Below are positions 51,003-59,382 of a DNA stretch of 64,000 bases, one piece after another. The position numbers were made by a program, and so were the translations under genes. The stretch spans positions 2,604,001-2,668,000 of the forward strand of contig OW818666.1 of NCBI GenBank assembly GCA_942493035.1, written 5' to 3'. This stretch comes from WRGT01 sp942493035 (GTDB taxonomy: Bacteria > Spirochaetota > UBA4802 > UBA5550). The notes under the pieces are model-generated. The model worked only from the letters and a program-made list of their open reading frames with translations, did no database searches and was not told the DNA's origin. Each line of letters starts with the position of its first letter. Within the stretch, counting starts at the first letter, position 1.

Positions 51003-52241
51003 TTGGGTTCATCAAAACTTACTAAGATTATGAACGACGACAAAGAGTTTCTTTTCCAGAACTACGGAGAGAGACTGCCGGCTTCATTTATCAAGGGTGA
51101 CGGTTCCTATCTTTACGATCAGGATAATAAGAAATATGTCGATTTCTTATCCGGTATAGCAGTATCGGCCCTTGGATATTCACACCCGGCATACCAGAAG
51201 GCCCTCCACGGCCAGATCGACAGGATCATCCATTCATCGAATCTGTTCTTTAACCAGGAACAGATTGAGACTGCACGGCTCATCTCCGAAACTTCATTCC
51301 CTGGAAAATCGCTTTTTGTTAACAGCGGTACTGAGGCAAACGAAGCTGCAATAAAACTGGCAAGGCGTTACGGACTTAGTATACACAGGAAAAAATATAA
51401 AATAGTTACATTCACCGGATCTTTCCACGGAAGAACATTCGGTTCAATGTCAGCAACTGCGCAGGATAAAATTCACGGCGGATTCGGACCTATAGTTCCC
51501 GGTTTTATCTATGCGCCATATAATAATAAAAAAGCTATTCGAAAAATTTTGAAGCACGATAAACATATAGCAGCTGTAATGCTTGAGCTGATTCAGGGTG
51601 AAAGCGGAATTAACGTAGCAGATGCGGACTTTGTAAGAGAGATCTTCGATACATGCAACCAGAAGGGTATTCTCACAATTATTGACGAGGTTCAGACCGG
51701 TATCGGAAGAACAGGAACTACCTTTGTTCATCAGCATTTTAATGTAACGCCCGACATTCTTACTCTTGCCAAAGGTCTCGGCGGCGGTGTACCGATAGGC
51801 GCAATTCATGCTAAAAATTTTCTTGCGGAACATCTCCCCTATGGAACTCACGGTACAACATTCGGAGGGAATCATCTGGCATGCGCTGCTGCATCTGCCG
51901 TGCTGAATGAAATAAAAAAGAAACAGTTTGTTAATTCGGTAAATACATCATCGGCCTATATCTTTGACAGACTTAAAAAGATAAAACAGAAAACCGGTTA
52001 TATAAAAAGTCTCAGAGGTCTGGGGCTTCACATCGGAGTTGAAATAGCCGAAGAGGGGAAACATCTCGTCAAAGAGGCTCTCGAAGAGAAACTGGTAATC
52101 AACTGTACAGCGGGGAATGTTATAAGGATAATGCCACCTCTGAACATCAACATGAAAACCCTTGAAGAAGGGATGGATATTTTTGAAAAATTAATTTTAA
52201 AGAATGGTGAACTATATGAAAATACCTCGAATAAGCTCTGA
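51003..52241 (+). CDS. argD: Acetylornithine aminotransferase
   Basis: The 412-residue class III PLP aminotransferase shows FLSGIAVSALGYSHPAYQKA, FVNSGTEANEAAIKLARRYG, FTGSFHGRTFGSMSATAQDK, the Asp region TIIDEVQTGIGRTGT and the PLP lysine in LTLAKGLGGGVPIGA. It converts N-acetylglutamate semialdehyde to N-acetylornithine in arginine synthesis. The TTG start is preferred, because GGGG stands eight bases before it while the ATG nine codons later has none. The gene overlaps argF by 26 bases, making argD-argF a coupled pair, with argG next. Confidence 0.93.
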   Translation: MGSSKLTKIMNDDKEFLFQNYGERLPASFIKGDGSYLYDQDNKKYVDFLSGIAVSALGYSHPAYQKALHGQIDRIIHSSNLFFNQEQIETARLISETSFPGKSLFVNSGTEANEAAIKLARRYGLSIHRKKYKIVTFTGSFHGRTFGSMSATAQDKIHGGFGPIVPGFIYAPYNNKKAIRKILKHDKHIAAVMLELIQGESGINVADADFVREIFDTCNQKGILTIIDEVQTGIGRTGTTFVHQHFNVTPDILTLAKGLGGGVPIGAIHAKNFLAEHLPYGTHGTTFGGNHLACAAASAVLNEIKKKQFVNSVNTSSAYIFDRLKKIKQKTGYIKSLRGLGLHIGVEIAEEGKHLVKEALEEKLVINCTAGNVIRIMPPLNINMKTLEEGMDIFEKLILKNGELYENTSNKL

Positions 52242-53157
52242 GGATTTCCTCACACTAGGTGATCTTTCGAGAGAGGATATATTCAGGCTCTTCGAATGTT
52301 CTGCGGCTCTCAAAAAGGATGTAAAGAAAGGAAAATTTGAAAAAGTTCTGGAGAACAAAACTCTCGCGATGATTTTCGAGAAAAATTCAACGCGAACAAG
52401 AGTCTCCTTCGAAACAGGAATGCTGCAGCTTGGCGGACACGCACTCTTTCTAAGCAGCAATGACATCCAGCTTGGACGGGGAGAGACCGTTGCCGATACC
52501 GCAAGAGTCCTGTCAAGATACAATGACGGAATAATGATACGGACTTTCGGTCATGACAAAGTTGTGGAGCTTGCAAAACATGCTGATATTCCGGTTGTTA
52601 ACGGATTAACCGATACTTATCACCCATGTCAGGCCCTGGCCGATTACTTCACAATCTTTGAGAGAGAAAAGGATATAGCAAAAGTAAAAGTTACATATAT
52701 CGGTGACGGGAACAATGTTGCAAACTCTCTTCTGATCGGAGCGGCAATACTCGGCACAGATATTACAATCGCATGCCCGAAAAAGTTTGAGCCAGAGATG
52801 GCGGTACTCGAAAGAGCCTACAAACTCGCGGCAAACTCATACTCAAAAATTGTCATCACAAATGATATAGATAAAGCTGTGGAAGGTGCTGACTATATTT
52901 ACACCGATGTATGGGTAAGTATGGGACAGGAAAAAGACGCAGCTAAAAAGAAAAAACCATTTTTAAACTATCAGGTGAATATGGACCTGATTAAGAAAAC
53001 AGGAAAAGACACCAAGGTGCTTCACTGTCTCCCTGCCCACAGAGGCGAAGAGATAACAGATGAAGTAATGGACGGAAGACACTCAATAGTATTCGACCAG
53101 GCGGAAAACAGACTCCACTGCCAGAAAGCAGTACTCTGCGCGCTAATGGGGAGATAA
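52216..53157 (+). CDS. argF: Ornithine carbamoyltransferase
   Basis: Using the ATG at 52216, with GGTGA just upstream, the 313-residue protein shows the carbamoyl phosphate site FEKNSTRTRVSFETGM, the ornithine-side motifs TDTYHPCQALADYFTI and GDGNNVANSL, and VLHCLPAHRGEEITDE. It makes citrulline from ornithine and carbamoyl phosphate, using the product of the carB pathway at the other end of the window. Length is typical. The start lies inside argD, so translation is coupled. A dispersed hairpin element separates it from argG. Confidence 0.96.
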   Translation: MKIPRISSEDFLTLGDLSREDIFRLFECSAALKKDVKKGKFEKVLENKTLAMIFEKNSTRTRVSFETGMLQLGGHALFLSSNDIQLGRGETVADTARVLSRYNDGIMIRTFGHDKVVELAKHADIPVVNGLTDTYHPCQALADYFTIFEREKDIAKVKVTYIGDGNNVANSLLIGAAILGTDITIACPKKFEPEMAVLERAYKLAANSYSKIVITNDIDKAVEGADYIYTDVWVSMGQEKDAAKKKKPFLNYQVNMDLIKKTGKDTKVLHCLPAHRGEEITDEVMDGRHSIVFDQAENRLHCQKAVLCALMGR

Positions 53158-53167
53158 AATCTGAACC

Positions 53168-53315
53168 ACCCTTCCCCATCTCACCATGGGGAAGGTGCCC
53201 AAAGGGCGGATGGGGAGTGCGAATGAGGCGGTAATGTTTTAATAAAATAAAAAAAACGCCACCCTCCCCCTCTGTCGCAGGCGCCATCTCCCCCATGATG
53301 AGATGGGGGAGACAA
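53168..53315. repeat. Multi-hairpin palindromic element between argF and argG
   Basis: CCTTCCCCAT-CTCACC-ATGGGGAAGG (53170-53195) and GCCC-AAA-GGGC (53197-53207) lie near the left. TCTCCCCCAT-GATGAG-ATGGGGGAGA (53287-53312) lies near the right, with complementary GGCG..CGCC stretches between. The fold resembles the one at 39498. Being intra-operonic, it may modulate argG expression. Confidence 0.7.
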
Positions 53316-53346
53316 ATAAAATATTTCAAACAGTGAGGAACTCATA

Positions 53347-54576
53347 ATGAAAAAGATAAAAAAAGTTGTACTTGCATACTCCGGAGGGCTCGATACTTCA
53401 ATCATCCTTAAATGGCTGAGAGAGACCTACGACTGTGAAGTAATCGCATATGCGGCAGACATCGGACAGGAGGAGGAGCTTAACGGCATTCCGGAAAAAG
53501 CGAAAAAAACCGGCGCAAGCAAATGTTATATTGAAGACCTGACCGAGGAGTTTGTAACCGATTACATATTCCAGGCGATAAAAGCTAACGCAATCTACGA
53601 GGACAGATATCTTCTTGGAACATCACTTGCCCGTCCTGTAATTGCAAAGCGTCAGATTGAAATTGCAAGAAAAGAGAAAGCAGATGCTGTGTGTCACGGA
53701 GCAACGGGTAAAGGGAATGACCAGGTCCGTTTTGAAATGGCGTTTAAATCTCTCGCTCCCGATCTTGAAATTATTGCACCATGGAGAATCTGGGACCTGG
53801 ACTCAAGGTCTAAACTTTTTGATTACGCCGAGAAGCACAACATTCCGCTCCCTATAACTAAAGATAAGCCATACAGCATGGATAGAAATATTCTTCACAT
53901 ATCATATGAGGGGGGCATACTGGAGAATCCGTACCGCGAACCTGATGAAAACATGTTCCTCCTTACTAAATCTCCTGAAAATGCTCCGGACAAACCTTTA
54001 TACATTGAGATCGAATTCAAAAAAGGTGAACCTGTTGCAATCGACGGGAAAAAACTCAAACCTGTTGAACTGATGAAGAAGCTTAACAAAATTGCCGGCG
54101 AAAACGGAATCGGCCGTGTGGACATTGTTGAGAATAGACTTGTGGGAATCAAATCACGGGGAGTATACGAAACACCTGCTGGGACAGTACTTATGATCGC
54201 ACACCGGGATCTTGAATCTATAACACTCGACAGAGACACTCAGCATTTCAAAGACGATCTTGCGAATGAATATTCCCGTCTGATTTATAATGGTTTATGG
54301 TTCAGCAGAAAACGTGAAGCTCTTGATGCTATGATCAACAAGACTCAGGAGTATGTAAACGGCGTTGTAAAAATGAAACTCTACAAAGGTAACTGCACAT
54401 TAGTGGGACGAAAATCTGACGACACTTTATATGAACCTGATATCGCAACATTTGATGCAAGCACACTTTACGATCAGAAGGATGCCACAGGATTCCTTAA
54501 CATCTACGGTCTTCCTCTCAAAGTGGAATCATTATTGAGAAACAAAAAAAAGGCAACGGCTGCTAAGAAAAAATAG
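53347..54576 (+). CDS. argG: Argininosuccinate synthase
   Basis: The 409-residue enzyme starts KKVVLAYSGGLDTSIILKWL, the ATP-pyrophosphatase P-loop. It then has AYAADIGQEEELNGIPEKAK, YLLGTSLARPVIAKRQ and VCHGATGKGNDQVRFEM. APWRIWDLDSRSKLFDYA and the citrulline/aspartate-site EGGILENPYREPDENMF follow. It joins citrulline and aspartate using ATP. All motifs are intact; length is standard. The C-terminus ends NKKKATAAKKK, a short basic tail. It is the third arginine gene in a row; argH is not in the window. A dispersed palindrome begins right at its stop. Confidence 0.97.
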   Translation: MKKIKKVVLAYSGGLDTSIILKWLRETYDCEVIAYAADIGQEEELNGIPEKAKKTGASKCYIEDLTEEFVTDYIFQAIKANAIYEDRYLLGTSLARPVIAKRQIEIARKEKADAVCHGATGKGNDQVRFEMAFKSLAPDLEIIAPWRIWDLDSRSKLFDYAEKHNIPLPITKDKPYSMDRNILHISYEGGILENPYREPDENMFLLTKSPENAPDKPLYIEIEFKKGEPVAIDGKKLKPVELMKKLNKIAGENGIGRVDIVENRLVGIKSRGVYETPAGTVLMIAHRDLESITLDRDTQHFKDDLANEYSRLIYNGLWFSRKREALDAMINKTQEYVNGVVKMKLYKGNCTLVGRKSDDTLYEPDIATFDASTLYDQKDATGFLNIYGLPLKVESLLRNKKKATAAKKK

Positions 54577-54640
54577 AGGATTTTTCGCCGCGCCTTTGGC
54601 GCGGCGAAAAGCAATTTTAACACCAGTTTATAAGTACTTG
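54577..54640. repeat. Half long-arm palindrome abutting argG
   Basis: Core TTCGCCGCGCC-TTT-GGCGCGGCGAA and the right arm AACACCAGTTTATAAGTACT are present but the left arm is absent, because the element begins at the argG stop. Its hairpin probably serves as the argG terminator. Confidence 0.7.
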
Positions 54641-54680
54641 CATTTAATTATATTAAAAAGATTTTCAGAGAGAGGTATCT

Positions 54681-55229
54681 ATGACTGCAAAAAAAATATC
54701 TGTTGTAATACTTTTATCTCTTATCATTTTCTCCTGCGGGGATTCGCAGATCAATACTGTCGAATTCTTTAATAAAAAGAATTCTCTAAATATTAAAACT
54801 CATGAAATTGAAAAGCCTTTTGATGAAACTGCAATCGTCGAAGGAGAGATAATCTATGTTCCGATATATTCCAGCGTATATTTTAAAGACAGCACAAGTC
54901 TATACAATCTCACAGCTACTCTTAATGTAAGAAACGTCGACCGGACAGGCGACCTCTATCTCCAGGAGATAGATTATTACAACTCAAAAGGTGAACTCGT
55001 AAAGAAATTCCTGTCTAAAAATTTAAAAGTAAAACCAATGGAAACATTTGATATTGTTATTGCCGAAAATGATACAACCGGCGGGACAGGGGCTTCTTTC
55101 ATTGTTAAATGGGTTTCCAAAAGTAATATACAAAGTCCAATAGTCGAGGCTGTCATGATAAGTACCAGGCAGGGAGTTGGACTTTCATTTATTACAAACG
55201 GCAAGGTTATTCAAACAATAAGTAAATGA
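54681..55229 (+). CDS. DUF3124-family lipoprotein
   Basis: The 182-residue protein has a lipobox (LIIFSC at residues 14-19). The DUF3124 body follows: GEIIYVPIYSSVYFKDS, YNLTATLNVRNVDRTGDLYL, IDYYNSKGELVKKFL, then TTGGTGASFIVKWVSKS and EAVMISTRQGVGLSF. The family is widespread, exported and functionally uncharacterised. Its folds suggest a single beta-sandwich domain. The gene has AGAGAGG eight bases before the ATG and ends 10 bases before a hairpin element. Probably anchored in the outer or inner membrane. Confidence 0.8.
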   Translation: MTAKKISVVILLSLIIFSCGDSQINTVEFFNKKNSLNIKTHEIEKPFDETAIVEGEIIYVPIYSSVYFKDSTSLYNLTATLNVRNVDRTGDLYLQEIDYYNSKGELVKKFLSKNLKVKPMETFDIVIAENDTTGGTGASFIVKWVSKSNIQSPIVEAVMISTRQGVGLSFITNGKVIQTISK

Positions 55230-55239
55230 TTTTAACTCC

Positions 55240-55290
55240 CTTCGGCTCCGCTCAGGGAGCGCTTTGTACGCTGGCAGAGCGGAGCCGAAG
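55240..55290. repeat. Dispersed palindrome CTTCGGCTCCGCTC
   Basis: CTTCGGCTCCGCTC (55240-55253) pairs perfectly with GAGCGGAGCCGAAG (55277-55290), with an inner AGCG..CGCT hairpin. It sits just after the DUF3124 gene and probably helps end that transcript. The sequence type is known from many unrelated genomes. Confidence 0.7.
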
Positions 55291-55379
55291 CCTAAAGTAT
55301 GATCTATTTCATACATTAGAAACTTCAATAAACTTTAAAATTAGCAATCCAAAATATTTCATGAATCTGGAATTAAATA

Positions 55380-56003
55380 ATGAAAAAACTTTTCATGTTC
55401 TGCCTTACAGTACTGCTGTTTTCATCAACCATTGGCGCTCCGGTGCAGAATAACAAGCCCTGGGTATATTCCCGTACTATTTCAGATGTTAAAATGTATC
55501 ACCGTGCCGGAATGACTGAAGGGATATTTGAATTTCTTGCAATTACATCTATAAACAAAGCATCATCCTCAATAAAAAACATTATTCTGGATATCCCCTC
55601 AAACCGTTACTGGATGGCAGACTGTATACACTCTGAATATCTTACAGGTACAAAATCAGGTGAAGTAATAGCTTACTATATCACAGCTCCGCCATGGCCG
55701 GTAAGTAAAAGGGACAGTGTAATAAAAATTAAATCAGCAGAAGTATCCGGCCGGGCAATTTTCAGAATGAGTTCACTTACCAAAGGTGAAGCGGAAAAAT
55801 ATAAAGCAGTCAATCCCGGCTATGTACGCATTTACACAATGGAGGGTGAGGTTACACTCGAAGAGAAAAGTCCGGGGACGACAGAGGTAAAGTTTTCTGC
55901 AGCAGGAGAATCGGGCGGCAATGTTCCGGATTTTATTGTCCGCATGGGGGGATGGGTAATCCCGTTTAAAACTCTAACCGGTTTAAGAAAATATTTAGAA
56001 TAA
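55380..56003 (+). CDS. Exported START-domain protein
   Basis: The 207-residue protein has a signal peptide (residues 2-19, ending TIGAP). A START/StAR-like lipid-binding fold follows: GIFEFLAITSINKASSSIKN, DIPSNRYWMADCIHSEYLTG, then YYITAPPWPVSKRDSVIKIK and a C-terminal helix FIVRMGGWVIPFKTLTGLRK. The PPWPVSKRD motif is typical of bacterial START proteins. Export implies a periplasmic lipid-binding or lipid-transfer role. A second SRPBCC protein is encoded convergently 73 bases away. A bidirectional terminator lies between. Confidence 0.78.
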   Translation: MKKLFMFCLTVLLFSSTIGAPVQNNKPWVYSRTISDVKMYHRAGMTEGIFEFLAITSINKASSSIKNIILDIPSNRYWMADCIHSEYLTGTKSGEVIAYYITAPPWPVSKRDSVIKIKSAEVSGRAIFRMSSLTKGEAEKYKAVNPGYVRIYTMEGEVTLEEKSPGTTEVKFSAAGESGGNVPDFIVRMGGWVIPFKTLTGLRKYLE

Positions 56004-56021
56004 AAATCCACTGTAAAAAAC

Positions 56022-56056
56022 TTTTACCTCAGCAATCGATCGTGACGGAGGTAAAA
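56022..56056. terminator. Bidirectional terminator between two START/SRPBCC genes
   Basis: TTTTACCTC (56022-56030) and GAGGTAAAA (56048-56056) pair around a 17-base loop. A-runs on both sides give T-runs to transcripts from either direction. Confidence 0.7.
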
Positions 56057-56076
56057 AATTTATCCTTAAACTATAC

Positions 56077-56535
56077 TCACTCTTTCAGAAATGACCTGTA
56101 ACCCTCTTCCATGACGAGTTTGTGATTAAACTGCAGAATCCTTCTCCCGAAAGGGAGCATCTCAATAAATTTCAGCAGCATATTATCAGTTGTTACATTC
56201 CACTCAAAAACAGATTCGACCGAGCCTCCATCGCTGTTGAGTAGCCAGGTCCCCTCCCCCTCAAGATCGCCGCTGGCCGAAACTTTCAGTTTTACAAAAG
56301 GAACAATCTCTTTTATTAATACTGTAAATTCAAGCTTGTAAAACATGACTGCTCTGACCCTGCAGTGTATCCGGCTCCCTAACTGCAGCGAATCTTCATC
56401 GCCCTGAATAGCAACATAGCGGAAATATTTCCAGATATGCGGCCATGACTCGACATCGGTAACCTTCTCCCATACTTCACGGGAATTTTTATCGATATGA
56501 TAGACATTGGTGAATATATAATTCTTTTTTTTCAT
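56077..56535 (-). CDS. SRPBCC (polyketide cyclase/START-like) protein
   Basis: The 152-residue cytoplasmic protein has the SRPBCC pattern: NVYHIDKNSREVWEKVTDVE then SWPHIWKYFRYVAI at the N-terminus, a curved sheet (GSRIHCRVRAVMFYKLEFTV), ASGDLEGEGTWLLNSDGGSV, and the long C-terminal helix ending ILQFNHKLVMEEGYRSFL. Such proteins bind hydrophobic ligands in a deep cavity. It is convergent with the exported START gene, separated by a bidirectional terminator. Ligand and role unknown. Confidence 0.78.
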   Translation of the reverse strand: MKKKNYIFTNVYHIDKNSREVWEKVTDVESWPHIWKYFRYVAIQGDEDSLQLGSRIHCRVRAVMFYKLEFTVLIKEIVPFVKLKVSASGDLEGEGTWLLNSDGGSVESVFEWNVTTDNMLLKFIEMLPFGRRILQFNHKLVMEEGYRSFLKE

Positions 56536-56560
56536 TGTTACCTGAATAGAATTTTATAGA

Positions 56561-56630
56561 TGGTCCCAAAAACTCCGTTTTCGAGACCGCAGGGAGCCCT
56601 GAGGGGCTTAAAAAAAGGGGCTACCGCCCG
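56561..56630. repeat. Dispersed repeat, family shared with 7441-7516
   Basis: TGGTCCCAAAAACTCCGTTT and AGCCCTGAGGGGCTT match the copy at 7441. The following GC-rich segment (GGGGCTACCGCCCG) differs. It lies upstream of the SRPBCC gene. Confidence 0.65.
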
Positions 56631-56726
56631 AGCGAACACGACGTTCGCCTGCCAGCACCGACAGGAAGTCGAAAAAAAGCTGGCCTCTGACCCTGTAAAG
56701 ATTGAGTTAATGAAACTTCCCTTATG

Positions 56727-56781
56727 TAAGTCCTCATGAACTGGTGTTAAAATTGCTCTCGCCTGTTTATGAACAATTACA
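56727..56781. repeat. Core-less long-arm element
   Basis: TAAGTCCTCATGAACTGGTG TTAAAATTGCTCTC is followed directly by GCCTGTTTATGAACAATTAC, so the arms of the family are present but the GC core has been deleted. The rest of 56782-56977 holds only AT-rich leader for the next gene. Confidence 0.55.
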
Positions 56782-56977
56782 GTTTTATTACTGAAGCAAA
56801 TGATAAATACATATACCGGGGGATGCATCAAATTTCAATTACCCTGCAACCTGTTTCGACACCATAGAAAGACAGATAATTATGAAGTAAAGCATTAAAA
56901 TTTTTATACTGATCAGCTTAATACATCACTTGACTTTCTTTTACAGATATGGTTTTTGTTTTACTGGAGGAACCGCC

Positions 56978-57928
56978 ATGATAGAACTTCTTGAAAAGAT
57001 TAAATCGGAATACCTGAAAAGGACCACAGATATAGATTCACAGAAAAGAATATGGGTCAACCTGTCCAGCCAATTCAGGCCCGACCTGACCCTATACAGA
57101 GCGGCAAGGCCATCTGTAATAATTTCAAGAGAGACGGGAGATCTGGGACTCTCTGTATTATGGATAGTTCAGGCCGCACTAATAAGGCCAATCCTGAAAG
57201 AGATTGTACTGAAGTCTGAAGACAATAAAGAACTTTCAGCAATGCTTGAAATAATAGATCACAACTCGCTCTGCGCGCTTGCACACTCGGAGGATTCTAA
57301 TGCTCCGGTTACACTTACAGAAACCTCAAACGGATTTATTCTTAATGGTGAGAAGAAATTTATAACTGCGGGTAAAAATGCCGGCCTGATGATTGTTACA
57401 TGCAGAATGGCCGGTGATGAAAAAATCAGTCATATTGCATTAATTAATTCCGCTGCTCTTCCGGAAGATGCTCTCCCCGATCTTAACCTTGATATAATGA
57501 GAAGCGTCAGCCATACAAAACTGGTTTTAAATAATATAGAAATACATCCGTTTCAGGTACCGCAAATTTCCGACTCTGTGATACGCAGAATGATGAAAAA
57601 ATACGGCATACTTGAAAGAGCCATGATACTTGAAGCTTTCCTTTCATTTCTGATTTATGCTGAAAAGATACTGAATGAATCCGGAGCTGAACTATCATCA
57701 TATGATGAGATTACCTCACTGCTTGAACTTCAGTCCGCTTCAGTGACAAAACAGATAGATGAAGCAGTATATACCGACCGGATTGACACTCAGAATATAC
57801 CGCTTCAGAAAGTCTTCCCGCTTGTAGAGATATTTAAAAATGCATACAAAAAAAGTGAACAGGTTCTCCATGATTCAGAAAAGATAAAACTCAAAGATTT
57901 GTTTTTATTTAATTCTTTAAAAGGATAA
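56978..57928 (+). CDS. Short acyl-CoA-dehydrogenase-like protein
   Basis: Starting at the ATG at 56978, with GGAGG seven bases upstream, the protein is 316 residues. It has an N-terminal helical region and the central beta-domain motif GFILNGEKKFITAGKNAGLM, as in acyl-CoA dehydrogenases. A helical stretch follows, but the family's normal end (RxxRI..IYEGTxE) is missing and the protein is about 60 residues short. The usual catalytic glutamate cannot be placed. It may be an inactive paralogue or an oxidase-like derivative. No electron-transfer flavoprotein genes are close. Confidence 0.65.
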   Translation: MIELLEKIKSEYLKRTTDIDSQKRIWVNLSSQFRPDLTLYRAARPSVIISRETGDLGLSVLWIVQAALIRPILKEIVLKSEDNKELSAMLEIIDHNSLCALAHSEDSNAPVTLTETSNGFILNGEKKFITAGKNAGLMIVTCRMAGDEKISHIALINSAALPEDALPDLNLDIMRSVSHTKLVLNNIEIHPFQVPQISDSVIRRMMKKYGILERAMILEAFLSFLIYAEKILNESGAELSSYDEITSLLELQSASVTKQIDEAVYTDRIDTQNIPLQKVFPLVEIFKNAYKKSEQVLHDSEKIKLKDLFLFNSLKG

Positions 57929-57969
57929 TATTATATATTACAATAGCTTATCAGTAAACCGGAATTCAC

Positions 57970-58049
57970 GGCAACTAGTTGTAAAATTATTCTCAGTCGC
58001 GCCCCAGGTGCGACTGAGTGCTTTTTCACCACGAGTTTATGAGCAGATA
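57970..58049. repeat. MITE-like palindromic element, long-arm family, variant core
   Basis: The core is CTCAGTCGCGCC..GGTGCGACTGAG rather than CTCCGCCGCGCC, but the right arm TTTTTCACCACGAGTTTATG and AGCAG agree with the family. Paired changes in the core preserve the stem. It lies between the dehydrogenase-like gene and the sensor kinase. Confidence 0.7.
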
Positions 58050-58142
58050 CTAAACATGATGATCAGATATATCGAAAATGGATTGACTTTTAAAATATCT
58101 GCAATTCATTTCAGGTTTATTAAAATCTTAAAAATTTTTCGA

Positions 58143-58158
58143 TGGTGCCGGAACTGCT
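58143..58158 (+). promoter_or_regulatory. Possible sigma-54 promoter of the NtrB-like kinase
   Basis: TGGTGCCGGAACTGCT has GG at 58144-58145 and GC at 58156-58157, the exact 12-base register of a -24/-12 promoter, and ends 43 bases before the kinase start. The -12 element reads CTGC rather than TTGC, so the call is tentative. Confidence 0.35.
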
Positions 58159-58200
58159 GATGAAACCTTTTTTGAACTGCATTATTACTTTGAGCGATTT

Positions 58201-59382
58201 ATGAGTTTATATAGAAGAGTTATGCTGGTAATAATTTTCTCTGTTGTTATATCAATTATTACGACAATTTATGTTCAGGAAAGAACAGTATCAAAACTGC
58301 ACAGAATGTATAATCCTCCAGAATCAAAAGAAGTTCTGTTTAAAATGAGGGATTATATAAAACATACATATTCAATAAACTCCGGAAATTCTGAATCAGC
58401 TTTAGAAGCAAATGAACTATCTCAGATTATTGACAATAACTTATTAATTGCTGAAGAATTCGACATTTTAAAAAATGAGTTAAAATTTTTTGCAATTACA
58501 GGAAGCTTAATACCATCAGTTTTTTTTATGTTAATTTTTCTCATCTCCAGCAGATATATATTAAAAAACTTATTTAAACCGATCAGAGTTCTCACTCATT
58601 CAATGAAAATGTATTCAAATGGCGACAATTCTGTTTTTCCAATGCCTGTTTCCGGAATTCCTGAATCACAAATGCTTTTATCTGCAACTAATAGTATGAT
58701 GGAGACAATAAGTTATCAGAAAGAAACTATTTCAATGCAGGGGCGATCTTTGGGATGGAAAATTTCAGCGAAAGAAATAGTCCATGAAATCAGCAATATA
58801 CTCACCCCTGCAAGACTTGCCGCAGAATCTACTGTAGAATTTGCCATCAATAATGACTTATCATCTGTAAAAACAGATATTAAAAAAGTTCTCCTGTCTC
58901 TTGATACTCTTGAAAAAATGTCAGATTCCCTTAAAGATCTCTCGAACATGCGAGAACCTGTACCTGAAAAACTCGATCTCCTGAAACTGGCGGAAGAAAC
59001 AGCCGGATTATACTCTTCACAATTTAGTAATATCAGCGTAGAGGGTGAGCATTTTGAAATAATCTGCGACAAGGAACTTCTTCGCTCTGCATTACAACAT
59101 CTGCTGGTAAATTCTATTGATGCTGTTGAAAACATTCCCAGAGGAAAAATTTCAATCCATGTGGATAAAAAAGAGAAAGTATATCTTGAATGCTCGGATA
59201 ATGGAACCGGTATTGATCCTTCAATCAGAGACAAAGTTTTTAAACCTGACTTTTCCAGCAAAAACCGCGGAACCGGATACGGACTATACTTTGTGAAAAG
59301 GATACTCAACGATCATGGATATGATATTGAAATCAGTGATGGCCCTGACGGAACGGGAATAACAATGAGGATGGTTTTTTAA
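58201..59382 (+). CDS. NtrB/NtrY-like membrane sensor kinase
   Basis: The 393-residue kinase has a first membrane segment (residues 8-24), a periplasmic loop of about 70 residues, a second segment (residues 99-120) and a HAMP region (LFKPIRVLTHSMKMYSNGDN). The dimerisation helix AKEIVHEISNILTPARLAAE carries the acceptor His. The HATPase domain shows LLVNSIDAVENIP, CSDNGTGIDPSIR and NRGTGYGLYFVKRI. It would phosphorylate the regulator whose gene starts on the last base of its stop (TAATG). It is thus the sensor half of a sigma-54 control pair. Signal unknown. Confidence 0.88.
   Translation: MSLYRRVMLVIIFSVVISIITTIYVQERTVSKLHRMYNPPESKEVLFKMRDYIKHTYSINSGNSESALEANELSQIIDNNLLIAEEFDILKNELKFFAITGSLIPSVFFMLIFLISSRYILKNLFKPIRVLTHSMKMYSNGDNSVFPMPVSGIPESQMLLSATNSMMETISYQKETISMQGRSLGWKISAKEIVHEISNILTPARLAAESTVEFAINNDLSSVKTDIKKVLLSLDTLEKMSDSLKDLSNMREPVPEKLDLLKLAEETAGLYSSQFSNISVEGEHFEIICDKELLRSALQHLLVNSIDAVENIPRGKISIHVDKKEKVYLECSDNGTGIDPSIRDKVFKPDFSSKNRGTGYGLYFVKRILNDHGYDIEISDGPDGTGITMRMVF

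Noticed and set aside
56536..56831. 97-codon minus-strand frame upstream of the SRPBCC gene
   Set aside because: It is composed mainly of dispersed repeat sequence and has no ribosome site.
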